From contig KV419396.1 in the NCBI GenBank assembly GCA_001630475.1, forward strand, positions 248,001 through 312,000: 64,000 bases of DNA. The letters are read 5' to 3'. This DNA comes from Sistotremastrum niveocremeum HHB9708 (Eukaryota; Basidiomycota; Agaricomycetes; Sistotremastrales; Sistotremastraceae). The notes below the pieces were generated by a model. That model did not search any database. It was not told where the DNA came from and was given only the letters and a program-made list of their open reading frames with translations. Shown piece by piece: positions 47,001 to 58,819 of this stretch (the first letter of the stretch is position 1; each line of letters opens with the position of its first letter). A program made the translations under genes and the position numbers.

Positions 47001-50000
47001 GAATCTTAACGACCTTGTCAAGATTTGCTCGATAATAAGCCATTTTGGCCCGGAACTTTTGCCTCTCGGCCACTCCTCTGAGTAAAGCCTGCAAGAAAAT
47101 CACTTCGTCGTGACTCGCGTGGAGATGATTGCGCCATGCCCAATAGTCATTCCGAGCTATAGCTCCACGAGCTGCCGCCTGGAAGCCCACGACATCAGGG
47201 GCGCAAAATTCCAGCTGCTTTGTTTGCTGGCGCTGCCGATTTCGTGCCAATGCAGCACGCGCAAAAGATTGTATGCCACCGACTGATTGCACAACCTTGA
47301 CCTCGGAAAGAGCCTTGCACATGCTCAGATGCTTTTGTCGACCCAGTCGAGCTCTGGCCAGTGCCTGGAGGCCCACAACCGCGGGGGAAGCTTTCCGAAG
47401 ACCACGGATGAGACCAAGCAATCTTCGGCCAGCTAAAAATGCTCGAGAAGCCGCTTGGATGCGGATAATGACGCTGGTTATGTCGACGAGCTTTGCTTGT
47501 TGTTTTCTGAACCTACGACGAGCAAGTGCCCCTCGAGCCTGAGCCTGAAGACCGACCACATCTGGCTCAATGTTGACGAGTAGTTGGCGGCGAGCATTCT
47601 GTCGTCTTCTCTGAAGAAGACCTCGAGCTGCACCTTGTAAGTTCAAAACAGCAGTTGCTACCTGTTGATGTGCGAGGATTTTTGTCAACTCTGTGGTCTT
47701 TGTCCTGGAGAGTGAAGCACGGCTGAGTGCCTGGAGCTTCACGATAGAACTAAGGCTACTCTTGAGAGCTATGCGAAGGCGCGCATGGCGCCTGCGAACG
47801 AGTGCTCCTCGGCCTTGAGCTTGCAGATTTACGAACACAGGTACAACAGACTGGATGGATTGGAGTCTTGCACTCCATCTGCGTCGTGCGGAAATACCAC
47901 GTGCAAGGGCTTGTATGGAAGTTGTCCAAGGAACAAGATTATGTCTCTCTTCCCGGGAGCGATCCATGTCCTGGCGCGAGAGAGATGCTCTACATCGTGC
48001 TTGAAAATGGGTAATGTGACGTTCTGCTAATCGAAGGCGGGCGCGCTGGGTGGCAAGATCTTTTCTGACGATGAATGCACGGGCTTGCGCCTGCAGCTTT
48101 ATAATAGAAGGTTCGGTCTCGAGCAGTAGACGATCACGGCCTATAAGACGTTAATAGCCAAAAAAATCCGCAGAAGAACCATAGCTTACGCTCATCTTCA
48201 GTCTCGATTTCGACTTCCTCCTCTTCATTGATCTCTTTTGCAAGCTCTTTTCCTACATTGCCAAAGTTTGGCAAGGCGATTCCTGAATTATCCAACCCTT
48301 TCTGAGTTTGCTGAAGTTGGTCATCTGAGAACTTGAGTTGTCCAACGAGATTGCCGATACGCTCGGCCAGACCTCGGCGAGCAAGAAGATGACTCAGAGC
48401 ATGAATGCAGTAAATCACTTTCGGAAAGTTCTTCTTCTCGTATAGGTCGGTTAACTCGAAGATAAAACCCTACGCCGAAAATGAGCATTCATAGACTATA
48501 AAAGTGTTAAACAGAATTTACATCGGGAAGACCTGTCTTCTTGACAAATTTGAAGAAATGGTTGATATTATCGGAATGTCGAAAGTCGAGCTTTGGGGCC
48601 TGTTCGAGTCAAGGTCAAAGACCTACGCTCCACACGGACACGTCTTAACATACCTCGTAAATACGTCTAACCGATGCCTGCCCATCAAAAACACGGACAA
48701 GCTTAGCTAGTACGATCCCGTTCCTGAGCTCCTCTTCCATTTCAACGACCCCGAAACCCAGTTCTTGTCCTAAACATCCTTCGATCCACTGTTGAGCCTC
48801 GCCGACGTGACAAAGGTATTCATAGGCTTGAAGTAGATGCCTTTGAACGTCTGCCCACAAGCCGGCTGATAGCCTAGATGAAGGCAAAGGAGCTGCGGCG
48901 CTCACTCTAGAGGCGCGAGATAATCGTAGGCGTCCTGGTTTCCCCGTCACGTCCGACGCGCCAGTTATACCGGGAATGACTAGCTCATCTTCAGGTGCTC
49001 TTGCAGTTGTGGAGCGTGCGCTTTGTCTGCTAACTTCATCAGGGGTATCGCCACTGACAATTCGAGGCAGATGACGGCCAATCCGTCGGCCACCAACCAA
49101 AGCGCTCCCATATGACTTTTTTGGCAATTCGGGGAAAGGATTAGAAGTTACAGAAGAATTGTGGGATAATGATGAAGGCTCTCGGTATTCGAGATCTCTC
49201 TCATAGTCAGCTTTGATGCGCTGAGGGGATGTTCGAGTTGGTGATGTCGAAAGACTGCTCAGCTCTTTGACCGCAGAAACCGAAGAAGACATAAGGTTGG
49301 TTGCGGAGGACAAGTGGATATGATGGGGAGTGGGGGATGCAGTAGATACAGTGCTAGGACTGTATGAAGGCGTCGATTGACCGGCATAATCGTGCGTGGC
49401 AACACCAGAGAATGTATGTCGCTTGGAAGACGGAGAGATAGGGCCAGGTCGCTTTCGTTCAGGCGACGAGGTTCTCGGTTGGAGATCCTCCCACTTGGTA
49501 CGCATGGAGCCCACCTTAGATGGTTCATGTGCAGGCCTTGAGATCGAAGAGTGGGAACTCAAGGTCGGGGAGACCTGTGTGGCTGGACTGTTCCAGGAGC
49601 TTTCAGATGTCAACGATGCCGACACTGGCACGGAAGGGAAGATGCCCTCCTGCGAATGGCGAGCTTCCACATGTCGAGATGTGCTGGCGATTAAATCCAG
49701 CTCCTTTTGCCTCTGCTCGTATTTCGTGCGAATTGAGTCCATTCTTCCGAGAGGATTCGAGCTCAAGCTAGCATCAGAACGGGTCGAGCGTGACGAACCC
49801 GTGAAATCTGGGGACATCGGCGACTCGGGAGTTGGAGGTCGTTTGAGCTGCGTGGGGGCCCGTGGCTCAGTTCTTCTCTCCGGAGATGTTTCGCGTTCTA
49901 GTTGAAGCCACTTGTCCCGGACCGATTCTGTTCGTTTCAAGCCCGTGGGTAAACGTATCGGCTCTTTCACTGGTGCTGGTGCTGGCAATTCCTGTCGGGG

Positions 50001-50501
50001 GAACCGGTTCGCAACCGGCGATGATGGACGGAATGGACTGGAACGAGCAGTGAAATCACTGAAGCGCGCCTGCTGGGAGGCCTCCTGCTTGGCATCGAGC
50101 TCAGCGGACGCGATTTGGAATGCCCTGGAATGCGTCGTTGAAAGAGGGGGACTTGGAAAGGTCGAAGGAGCGACGGGGGTTATGGGAGGTCTATATGACG
50201 GAGACACGGCTGGCTCTGGATTGCTTTCACGCTCCGGAATAGCGTCAGGCAATGTTCTTTCATCCCTGCGGCTTTTGGCGATATCCAGGCTGTGTGCAAC
50301 ACGATGGCTAGGCGTCCACCTCCTGGCTCCGTTTGCATGACCTAAAGGGGTCACAGTAGGTTGGAAGAGACTCCCTGATTTTGAGCCTGACCGAGAAAGT
50401 GACGGTGAACCTTCAAGAAGACGCTTCTGGTACCCAAAGGGACCGGACACTATTGAAGACGAATTTGAGCCATTGGACGACACTGAGTTTGATCTGTCCA
50501 T
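44024..50501 (-). CDS. IQGAP-type actin scaffold (Iqg1/Rng2)
   Basis: A large multi-exon gene. Exon 1 (50501-48654) holds a Ser/Pro/Arg-rich leader of about 540 residues and then starts a calponin-homology domain: LLQAYEYLCHVGEAQQWIEG, NGIVLAKLVRVFDGQ. Exon 2 (48599 down) continues APKLDFRHSDNINHFFKFVK, and the next exon IYCIHALSHLLARRGLA. The 48110-46990 part carries about 13 IQ-like repeats (VVGLQAQARGALARRR type) for calmodulin or myosin light chains. A Ras-GAP-like domain covers about 46500-45400, with AIYHRYINPAIV near 45720, and the RasGAP_C end lies at 44390-44024 (YRYSAQGLYDKGILLSIDQF). The family organises the cytokinetic actin ring and polarity downstream of Cdc42/Rho. Start and stop look genuine. 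Confidence 0.94.
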
Positions 50502-50747
50502 ATTATGACGTGTCTAACGGCCAGACACAAAAGTTGAACGAGTCGACAAGGATGATGGTCGAGCACGTCGCGTTCGCGAGGTCAAGTCCGCCGTTGTTGA
50601 TGATGTTGAAGAACAGGGGAGTCGGACTACGCGACTCGGCACTTTCCGGATTCCGGGTCATATACATTCCAAGAAATTTTAATCTAATCTACAGCTTATC
50701 TTCGATCATCTTTTCAACACTTGCTACACCTGTTGCCATCATCCAAT

Positions 50748-52110
50748 ATGGCGCCCATTCGTATAGCTCTCGCAGGTGTTGGCTTATCGGGACAAGTCTT
50801 CCAAGCTCCTATGATACTTTCTTTACCCGACCTCTTCGAGCTGCATACCGTCATCGAGAGAAATCCCAAAACGCCCAGAGGAGTGATTGGTGATAAATTC
50901 AACATACAGCCTAAAATCGCTCGTAGTGTCGAGGAAGCTCTTCAGGATCCTGAAGTCGAACTTCTGGTTGTTGGCACCCCTACACATACTCACTTCGCTA
51001 TCGCCAAGGTCGGCTCTGATTCGTGTTCGTTGTCCAGCAAATTCTGACCTAGGGTGCTGTCAGGCTGCTTTGGAAGCTGGAAAACATGGTACATAATCCG
51101 AACTACCGAATCTCGACTCCAACGTGAACCTTTGCTAGTGCTTGTTGATAAACCTGTCACCGCAACCCACGCCGAAGCGTTAGAGCTGGGTGCTCTCGCA
51201 AAGTCCAAGAACCTGGTACTCTACGGCTTCCAGAACAGGCGTTGGGACTCTGACTACTTGACTCTTGGCAAAGTCCTACAGTCTGGACGACTTGGAACCG
51301 TGACAGACTTCGAGTCTCAGTAAGCTTATGCTGTGCGAATAGATAGCATCCCGCGCATTCATGTTCTCCGAAGCTTCGATCGATACAGTCCGGCCCTCAA
51401 AGGAACATGGAAAGACCTTGACCATCCCGGAAATGGCTGGACTTATGATCTTGGGGCTCATTTGATCGACCAAGCGCTGCAGCTTTTTGGGCGACCTGAA
51501 AAGCTAACCGCTTTCCTATCAAATATACGTCGAGTGGGCAACCCTGCAGTGGATGACAATGCAAGTCGCCTTGCTCTGCGTGGATATTATCTTATGGGAA
51601 TGTTTAGTTCACTATCCACTTGGACTACCCTTCCAAAGAAGATCACCCTTTGACAGTCATCCTGCGAGGGCATAGCTTGACTGTCCGCAAGCCTCAGCTT
51701 CGTTACATTGTCCGAGGAACCAAGGGCACATTTGTCAAATACGGTGTTGATGTTCAGGAAGATCAACTGAAAGCTGGAATAACCACCCAGGACCCACAAT
51801 TTGCGTGTGAGCCATCTGATATTGCCGCTACTCTGGAAACACTAGAGGAAGACGGAAAGATAGTCACAAGTCAACAGTGGGTTGATTTTATTTTATGTGA
51901 ATAAATATCTGGTTCAACATTCTTTGCAGATTGTCTTCCGAACGAGGGAATTATAAAGGGCTGTATGAGAATCTTGGGCGTGCAATTCGCAACGGAGAGC
52001 CATTGGCAGTCAAGTGGGACGAAGCTAGTCAGGTTATCGAGTTGATCGAGTTGGCACGCAGAAGTTCAGTTCAGGGGAGCACGCTCGAGGTTCCCAAATC
52101 TCAAAATTGA
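50748..52110 (+). CDS. Gfo/Idh/MocA-family NAD(P)-dependent oxidoreductase
   Basis: Starts MAPIRIALAGVGLSGQVFQA, a Rossmann GxGxxG-type start. PTHTHFAIAK, EAGKHVLVDKPVT (the DKP variant of the EKP catalytic motif) and FQNRRWDSDYLTLGKVLQSG follow. The C-domain has GWTYDLGAHLIDQALQLFG with the family D-x-G-x-H-x-x-D, and ends at 52110. About six exons are seen. The intron 51561-51607 has GC-AG borders (GCAAGT): only that splice joins AVDDN to FTIHLDYPSKED. The family oxidises or isomerises sugars and inositols; the substrate is not readable. Divergent from the IQGAP gene with about 245 bp between starts. Confidence 0.92.
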
Positions 52111-52191
52111 AATAAAAACCAATGTCAATGAGAGATCACATGTGAAGTATCAAAAGTCGTGTACAGTGAAGCTGGGTTTTAAAAAAGTCTC

Positions 52192-53862
52192 TTAGTCGTC
52201 CACCCACTCTGCTCTTTCTGTCCTCGCCAAATAATCATGTGTCCACGACGGACGTTGTGGAAGTGGTGGGTTTGGAGGTTGATCACCACCATTTCCTTGA
52301 GAAGGATCTGTTTGGTTTCTACGGGCCTCGTGCCGTTCGTTCTTTAAGCGACCTTCGCGAACACGAAGTGCGTTCCGTCTTCGAAGCCATATCGCAGGAT
52401 GGAGTGTAAGGACGAACAAAGATACGAACATTTTGGCTCTATGGAACAGAGATGGGGACCGCCGAGCTTGGGCACTCTGGCCGAATAAGGCGTTGTCCTC
52501 ATTGACCAAGTTGAGCTCTGCCAATGTATTCAGCACCATGGACGTTGATCCATTCCGAGCCAGATCTGTGAGGCCTGGGATGCCGTTAGGAACAAGTCCA
52601 CGAGCGGCTGGATTCGGGGCGCCTTGGGCGTTGTTATTGTTGGCGGGCCTATTGAGGTTCGCGAGGCCGCGATTGGGATTCTCGTTACCAGGCCGCTCCG
52701 GTAAGATCGCAGCCTGGACTACGGCCCACATCTCCCACAAAACCCAGAAAACGACCGCGATTGCGATGACAGGTTTACGAGCGGGTGAAAAGAAATATAA
52801 TAAGAATGCAGTGCGCAGAGAGAGTAGGAAAAGTGGGCCCAATATTGCACGGAGCTGAATGCGGGGAAAAGCGGGAGCGGGGGGTATTGGTCTGACGTTC
52901 TGAGGATGGGCGGGGATCGGCCCGGGAGCGGGGACGGAATACGGATTAACTGAGGGGGTCGGCCAGAGTGTTGTGTGCTGGGGAGCCCAAGGAGATGAGA
53001 GAGGAAGTTGATAAGTTAAGGATAGTAAAGGCATGGTGTAGGACAAGATCTCCATCGCTCGGGCCTGCACTGGCGTTGGAGTTTGGCCCGAGGAAGGTGA
53101 TAAGGCGTAATACGGCGATCCACTGTTGCTCGTGTCAGAGACGGCGGAGACAAGACAATACATAAACGTACTTGACGAGAGTAGGTTCGTACAGGACTCC
53201 TTCTCCCTCATTGGAGAGATCTCCGGGGAAGTCCTCGTCCAAGATAGCAGGCCAGACCTTGCCGTAAGATTCGACGACACGCTTGCTCCAACTTCGAGAC
53301 CGAGGTATCTCACCAGCCGCCATGGGAGCAACCAAAGGCGAGCGAGACAGCGCTCTCAGAGCATTGCCGTGAATGTAGTGGATATACGCTGGTGGGAACG
53401 ACTGTCGTCGTCTGGTAGAGACTCCTGCTACAGTGCTCGGAACACTGGTCAACATGGACAGGGGTATGGGCGGGCCAATTCGAGTCGCTCCTAGCTGAGA
53501 GGTCGAAGCTGTCGCTGTGGGTGTCGATTTGCCGGGAGGAGTTGAAGCCCAGGCCGACGGATTCACGGCCAGGAACAAGACTCGGGCATCATCTTGAGCC
53601 TTGGGGTAATGATTAGTATGCACAAGAAGCTGAACACATAAGATCAAACACTAACGGGGCCTTGCCAAAGGTTCTCTACAAGCTCCTGATCTGAAAGGAT
53701 ACGACCCTCTGATATAATCCGTTGACCGTCTACCCTGGGTCGGCCTTCGCACTCGCGAGCTATTGTCTCTTTGAGATCGAGTACAGTAGACCCAGTCGGT
53801 ACAGAAATAAAGAATGAATGGCCATGAGATGGTAGCTGAACCTGCAGGGAGAGGGAGGTCAT
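52192..53862 (-). CDS. ubiquitin-like-domain membrane protein (HERP/Usa1-like)
   Basis: Starts MTSLSLQVQLPSHGHSFFIS and forms a UBL domain (STVLDLKETIARECEGRPRV, DGQRIISEGRILSDQELVEN) over residues 1-85, with ARVLFLAVNPSAW as last strand. A Pro/Ser-rich middle follows. A strong hydrophobic pair lies at about 52860-52720 (LGPLFLLSLRTAFLLYFFS; VIAIAVVFWVLWEMWAVVQA), and a third at about 52420 (MFVSLFVLTLHPAIWL). The tail is basic and Pro-rich. UBL plus hairpin membrane anchor matches HERP/Usa1-type ERAD factors that scaffold Hrd1-like ligases. Dsc3-type Golgi ligase subunits share this plan and cannot be excluded. Confidence 0.7.
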
Positions 53863-54106
53863 GATGATAGAGAACAGATGGATGATACGTGGTAACGGGA
53901 TGACATATATAAAGCCAAATACGTGTCCTGATCTCAAACAGCGATCCACACCGCGATTAGGAAACACTCGCACGCCTTATATACATGAAACTTATATCCA
54001 ATAAGATACATTCTAACAGGCACCGACTACAATCAGCCTCCTAGTAGCACGTTAGAGTCAGCAAGCACACGTTCGCCAAGCGCTCGGGGCTAGTACCTTC
54101 CCTCGT

Positions 54107-55647
54107 TTAGGAGTCGGACTCCAATAGGTCACCAAAGAGTTCTCGGTCAAGCCCCAGAAAGAACGGATAATCATCCTGGATAGGCACAAATAAGATTCAG
54201 CCGTTCAGAAAAGGGAGAGACCGACCTCCTTCAGCTCGGGACAGGCTGCCTCCAACGCTCGACACACTCCCTTCAGCGCCGCTTCCATCTCGTTATTTCC
54301 TTCATGAATATCGCGGTTAGCATACAGCATTGACAGAGTAATGAAAACATTACTATGCGTTTCTTGTGTGACGACCCACCGACGACACACGCCGTCTAGA
54401 ATATCGGCTTTCCATCCCGAAATGCGGGTAGGCATGTGAGTTATCAGAGCAGTCAACGCCGAGAGAGCGGCGAGCTGCGAAGATGACGGAATCACACGAA
54501 ATTCCTCGGGGACAATCAGAAACAAGAGTTGGGGAACAATTGACTGAATTTTGCAATTCAGCTGGATTCAAATATATGCATGCCTTTCAATACCTTCATA
54601 TAGCGCGCAGCACCTATCCCAAGCTCGGAAAAAATGTGTGGAAGGCATCTCACAGAGACTTCGATGGTGGCCTGATCTCTTGAAGCGTATGCCCAGACTG
54701 TCCCAATGATGCCTTTGCCCAAAAGTGAACTCAGTTCTTCAAACCGAGCACTGCTTCCAGGAGCCGTGGTCTTTTTAACGAATTGGATGAAGACAGGAAC
54801 CGCAATCTCAATCAGCTGAGGAGTTTCGGGGTTATGAAGAAAGCCCGTGACATTATGAAGTGACTAGGCAAAGGCATCAGATATAGCTGCTGTTCAGGAA
54901 GAAACACTGACTTGACAGCGACCATACCGATGATATCAGACGATCAACCCCCGTCCTCCTTAGGAGTTCAGGTGGCACATGTTCAAGTAGTTCGGATACG
55001 AGTTCGACACCTCGAATCCTCCATGCTCCATTTAAATCGTCCAACATTGTCATTGTCGGAGGGATTATAAGGTGCCAGTATCGTTCGTAGTCACTCGAAG
55101 CCAAATTTCTTATACACCAAGATACAAGATCTGCCACCCATGGTTTGGATTTCCACCGTTGATGCTCATAGAAATCTTGAGTGGCCAGAGATCCGCCAGC
55201 CGTGCGAGGTAGTTTGCGACCAGTTTCGGTGTCAAGCATTGGATGGGGTGCGGTCATAAAGGCTGGTTTGACATGTTGAATAAGAATTTCAGAGACTAAT
55301 TCAGCGTCAGGAGGCGCCAAAGGTTTGAGCAACTCTGTGGCAAGTTAGCATTCCAGGCAATGTGATAGGACGGAAAGCTGACCTTGGGCTATCGTTCTGT
55401 GCGACTCTGATGTCCATTCAGATGTTCCCTCGAATGGTATTATTTGGGCTAAAGTGGACACTGAATCTGTGGAACGCGATAGAAGAGTGGCTTCTAAGTT
55501 GAGGCGCTGCAGCTCTCGCAGCCCTTGCAGAGCAAAGTCTTTCCAGATTCTGAGCTGCAGTGTGATATCAGAAGTTTTTGCGTCTTCTGCCAAAGAAAAT
55601 TCGGAGGGTATCTCCAGTGTTTTGAGGACACTAGTCACGTCAGCCAT
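54107..55647 (-). CDS. TTI2: Tti2-like subunit of the Tel2-Tti1-Tti2 complex
   Basis: Five or so exons from MADVTSVLKTLEIPSEFSLA to LDRELFGDLLESDS. The central block is the Tti2 family signature: PHPMLDTETGRKLPRTAGGS (linker), QRWKSKPWVADLVSWCIRNL, YERYWHLIIPPTMTMLDDLN, RIRGVELVSELLEHVPPELL and RRTGVDRLI. All-helical HEAT-like repeats continue to the end. Known role: with Tel2 and Tti1 it helps Hsp90 mature the PIKK kinases (ATM, ATR, TOR, TRRAP). It starts head to head with the SWD1 gene, sharing a very small promoter. The assignment rests on pattern memory, but several blocks agree. Confidence 0.75.
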
Positions 55648-55717
55648 CTTCGCCTTCGATGTCGAAAGAGTTTCGAAATTTAGACGCCCAAGCGCCTTTC
55701 GCGAGCTTGTTCGCGAG
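55648..55717. promoter_or_regulatory. minimal bidirectional promoter, TTI2/SWD1
   Basis: At most 70 bp separate the TTI2 ATG (55647) and the preferred SWD1 ATG (55718); an alternative SWD1 ATG at 55659 would leave 11 bp. Transcription must therefore start inside the opposite gene's 5' region or the leaders must be nearly absent. Confidence 0.55.
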
Positions 55718-57330
55718 ATGCCCTCAACGTTCGACGGTATGCCACCTTTTGCCTAAAATATCCTCAACTAACGCGTCTCCTGGTAGACTTGTATCAAACG
55801 TATCCAACAGCTGTTCAGACCTCTCTTGTTTCCAATGCCCTCTTTGCTCGTTACGACCCACAGGCTCGTTTCATCGCGGCGGGTCAGTACAGTGGCTCAA
55901 CAGTCATCTGGGACCTGGATACTCGAGCGATAGTGCGCGTTCTGGACGGACATGTAAAGGCAGTGACGAGTATAGAGTCTGTCGTACATCTACTCCGCGT
56001 TGATCGATGACTGACAGATTACAGGACAGCTGGTCGCGAAATTCACGATTCGTGTTGACCAGCTCGAGAGACTGGACTATGATCGTTTGGGATCTCGCTT
56101 CGCCCATCGACCCGCCACAGCGGCATCAGACTGTCTATTTCGACGGTGTCGTCTTGTCAGGGGAATTTCATCCACATAATAGGTATTTGAAGGATTATGC
56201 TCTGATCCGCATTTGAAGACCTGACGTGATTAACAGTCGTATTATGCTCGCCATCATGATGACAGGAGAGGTCTTTCTTGTGGATACACGTAGCGGCATG
56301 TCCAATCGCACTGAAATTTGGGAAAGCGTCGATGAACCCACCCCAATATCCTGTGCTCGATTTCATCCCTCCGGCAAACTAATTTTTGCGGGTACTACGA
56401 GTGGGCATATATTGGTATTCAACACCAGAACAAAACACGTCAGCCCGTTCCTCTGATACCATTTGTCTTACCCCAACCATTATTCCAGATGATTGCACGG
56501 CATCGAATATCGGGTGCCTCGCTCATCCGCCATATCGAATTCGGAAAAGCCGGAAGGCAATTGCTGACGAACTCCAGCGATAGAACAATACGACTATTCA
56601 ATCTGCCCTCTTACGCGAACATGGCGTCAGAGGGTGATGAATATATTGAACAAGAATTAGAACCTGCATTCAAGTTTCACGATCCCATCAACAAGATTTC
56701 GTGGAATGACATCACCTGCAGTCCAGACGGCCATTGGGTTGCTGGAGGTGCGTCAGAACTGATCTCCATCTGCTATAAGGATCTCTGATTCAATCAATCT
56801 TGTAGGGGCGGCGGACACTATGGGACACAAGATATACATCTGGGACCCGACGGCGGATGGTCGCTTCGTGACGGCCCTTGATGGAGGTCGCGAAACCCTG
56901 TCGTGTTTGCATGTATGTTTTTTCCAAGTCCCTTCGCGGTTACATCCCTGAATTCTATTGCTGTTATCAGTGGCATCCCACGGCGTCAGCGATGGTTTCC
57001 ACGACAAAAGTAGGAAATATTCTTGTGTGGCATGTTCCGCGGCAAGAAAATTGGGGAGCCTTCGCGGGCGGGTTTGAGGAAGTGAATGAGAATGTTGAAT
57101 ACGAAGAGAAGGAAGATGAATTTGACCTGGAAGATGAAGATCAACTGGCGCAGCGCAAGGAACGCCAAGAAGAAGAAGACGTGGATATAGACGATCAAGA
57201 TCCATCAGGTGATGAAAAACCCAGTGTGTATCTGGACCATGAGGATGATGATCTTGCATGGGCAAAGCAGGACGGGGAACAAGATGTTGCAGAATGGAGA
57301 CTGCAGATACGGATCGTCGAAGAATATTAA
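55718..57330 (+). CDS. SWD1: COMPASS subunit Swd1/RbBP5 (WD40)
   Basis: Six or more exons. WD40 blades: GQYSGSTVIWDLDTRAIVRV and LDGHVKAVTSIE; FVLTSSRDWTMIVWDLASP; ILVFNTRTK; GRQLLTNSSDRTIRLFNLPS; MGHKIYIWDPTADGRFV; STTKVGNILVWHVPR. The acidic hinge after the propeller reads EYEEKEDEFDLEDEDQLAQR, which is the RbBP5/Swd1 hallmark used to contact Ash2/Bre2 and the SET domain. Role: core scaffold of the Set1 complex that methylates H3K4. ATG 55718 with the GTATGC donor at 55737 keeps the frame; ATG 55659 would need a weaker donor. The gene is complete at 57330. Confidence 0.93.
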
Positions 57331-57532
57331 TATCTAATTTTGTAATTTTAACTTGCTGTATTTGCTGTGCCGGAAGCTGTCTGGTCACCGCTTGTCGCTA
57401 GCCGAGACCGTTGCCGGCGGAGAGAGCCGTGAAGTTGCTACTGGTCACAACAGGGAAGACGGCTGCGGCTTCTTCAAACCTCAACGACCTTTGGCCCGAA
57501 AGCTAAACCGCATTTTGCTTGCGGGAGGGTTC

Positions 57533-58274
57533 ATGCGTCTTCCACCACCTCTACTAATATGTCTCTGGCATTTTTCATTTCTTTCATTTCCGTACGTTTG
57601 ACCGCACTCCTGTCTCGGCTGTAGAGCCTTGCAAGCTAATCTCATTATACAGTGTGAACTCGCAGGCGTCTCCCATTACATCTAGCACTAGTTCAACGTC
57701 CTCACCAGAAAACTCCTCATCGTCACGAAATAGCTCATTATCAACTTCACATCATCACACCAACACTACTAAGCACACATCCACTATCCATGGAGGCCTT
57801 TCGCCTTTCAAAACCACCACCTCTATACATCTTCCGATCAAAACTCACACCCTTTCATCCTCTGGATCTATAATCGCCTTTATACCTCCAATACCAACAT
57901 CGATACCACCTCCAGACCGACACCCTCCGGGCCGTTCGCACGGGCAGTCTGGATGGATCATCGCACTGGAGGTGTTAGGCGCACTTATAGGATGCGGCCT
58001 TGTATTTCTCCTTGGGCGATGTTTCCACAGCTATCGAAAGACGCCCCAATACCAACATGCGCGTCAGGAGAGCATAGAGGAGATCCGCCAGCAGATGAGA
58101 GACGGACTGCGGTCACGACTCCTTGCCAGTCGACCGCCTCCACCACCTTATCAACCTGCCCCTGCATACGACACCATAGTCACTCCAGATCCTCCGCCAG
58201 AACAGACGAGCCCACCGCCACGGGATACGTCGTCCGAACACCCTGTCCAGCCCCCTGGAAATCCAGAATCATGA
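57533..58274 (+). CDS. type I membrane protein with Ser/Thr ectodomain and PPxY tail
   Basis: Exons 57533-57591 and 57653-58274 give 226 aa. A signal peptide (MRLPPPLLICLWHFSFLSFP) is followed by about 85 residues very rich in Ser/Thr/His, then a transmembrane helix (WIIALEVLGALIGCGLVFLL) and a cytosolic tail with RPPPPPYQPAPAYDT. The PPPY and PAY motifs are ligands for WW domains of Rsp5/Nedd4 ubiquitin ligases, which suggests regulated endocytosis. Overall plan is that of a surface sensor or adaptor; no family is recognised. The tiny first exon was chosen because it alone supplies a signal peptide in frame. Confidence 0.7.
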
Positions 58275-58819
58275 CGCTTTGACTTGGCGTTCAAGTCACT
58301 TTGGCAACGGATGTGCCCATGGCGTATCCAAACTTGCCAACTGCACCCGCGTGCTAGAGTTGTGTACGAGCCGCACCTGTGATTGTACTGTACTGCACTG
58401 CAACTATCATGCGGATTAGGGACAAGCCCTTCCGTTGTTTGATCGATTTCATCCATTTATGTCTTTTCAGCGCTCCGTATTATAGCATTTTTATGTATTG
58501 TGTTATTGTTGAAGAATAAGCATTGCCTGCATTGGATATCTTTGAGTCAGATCCAAATCCGAATTGGATCTGCCGGCGAGCCCGAAATTGCGTCGCTTGG
58601 CTCAGGTCCGCTGGCCCAGAGACTTGGAGACTGGAGTTCTTCTGAGCCAAGCTGGACATGACCTCGGACTATCTGCTGCCATGTCGCGCACGTCTCCTGT
58701 GCTGGTCGACGCGTGCACCGAGTGGTGCTGGAGCCTTTGCGTGATGGCTGCGTCCAAAATAAGCAGTAGCTTTCTTTAGAACACAACTCAGCCGCATTAA
58801 TCCTCAGGATGGTCTATTC
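58275..58819. other. intergenic, no gene seen
   Basis: Transcribed 3' end of the PPxY protein gene and upstream region of the DUF6534 gene; no exon, repeat or RNA gene could be supported. Confidence 0.5.
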
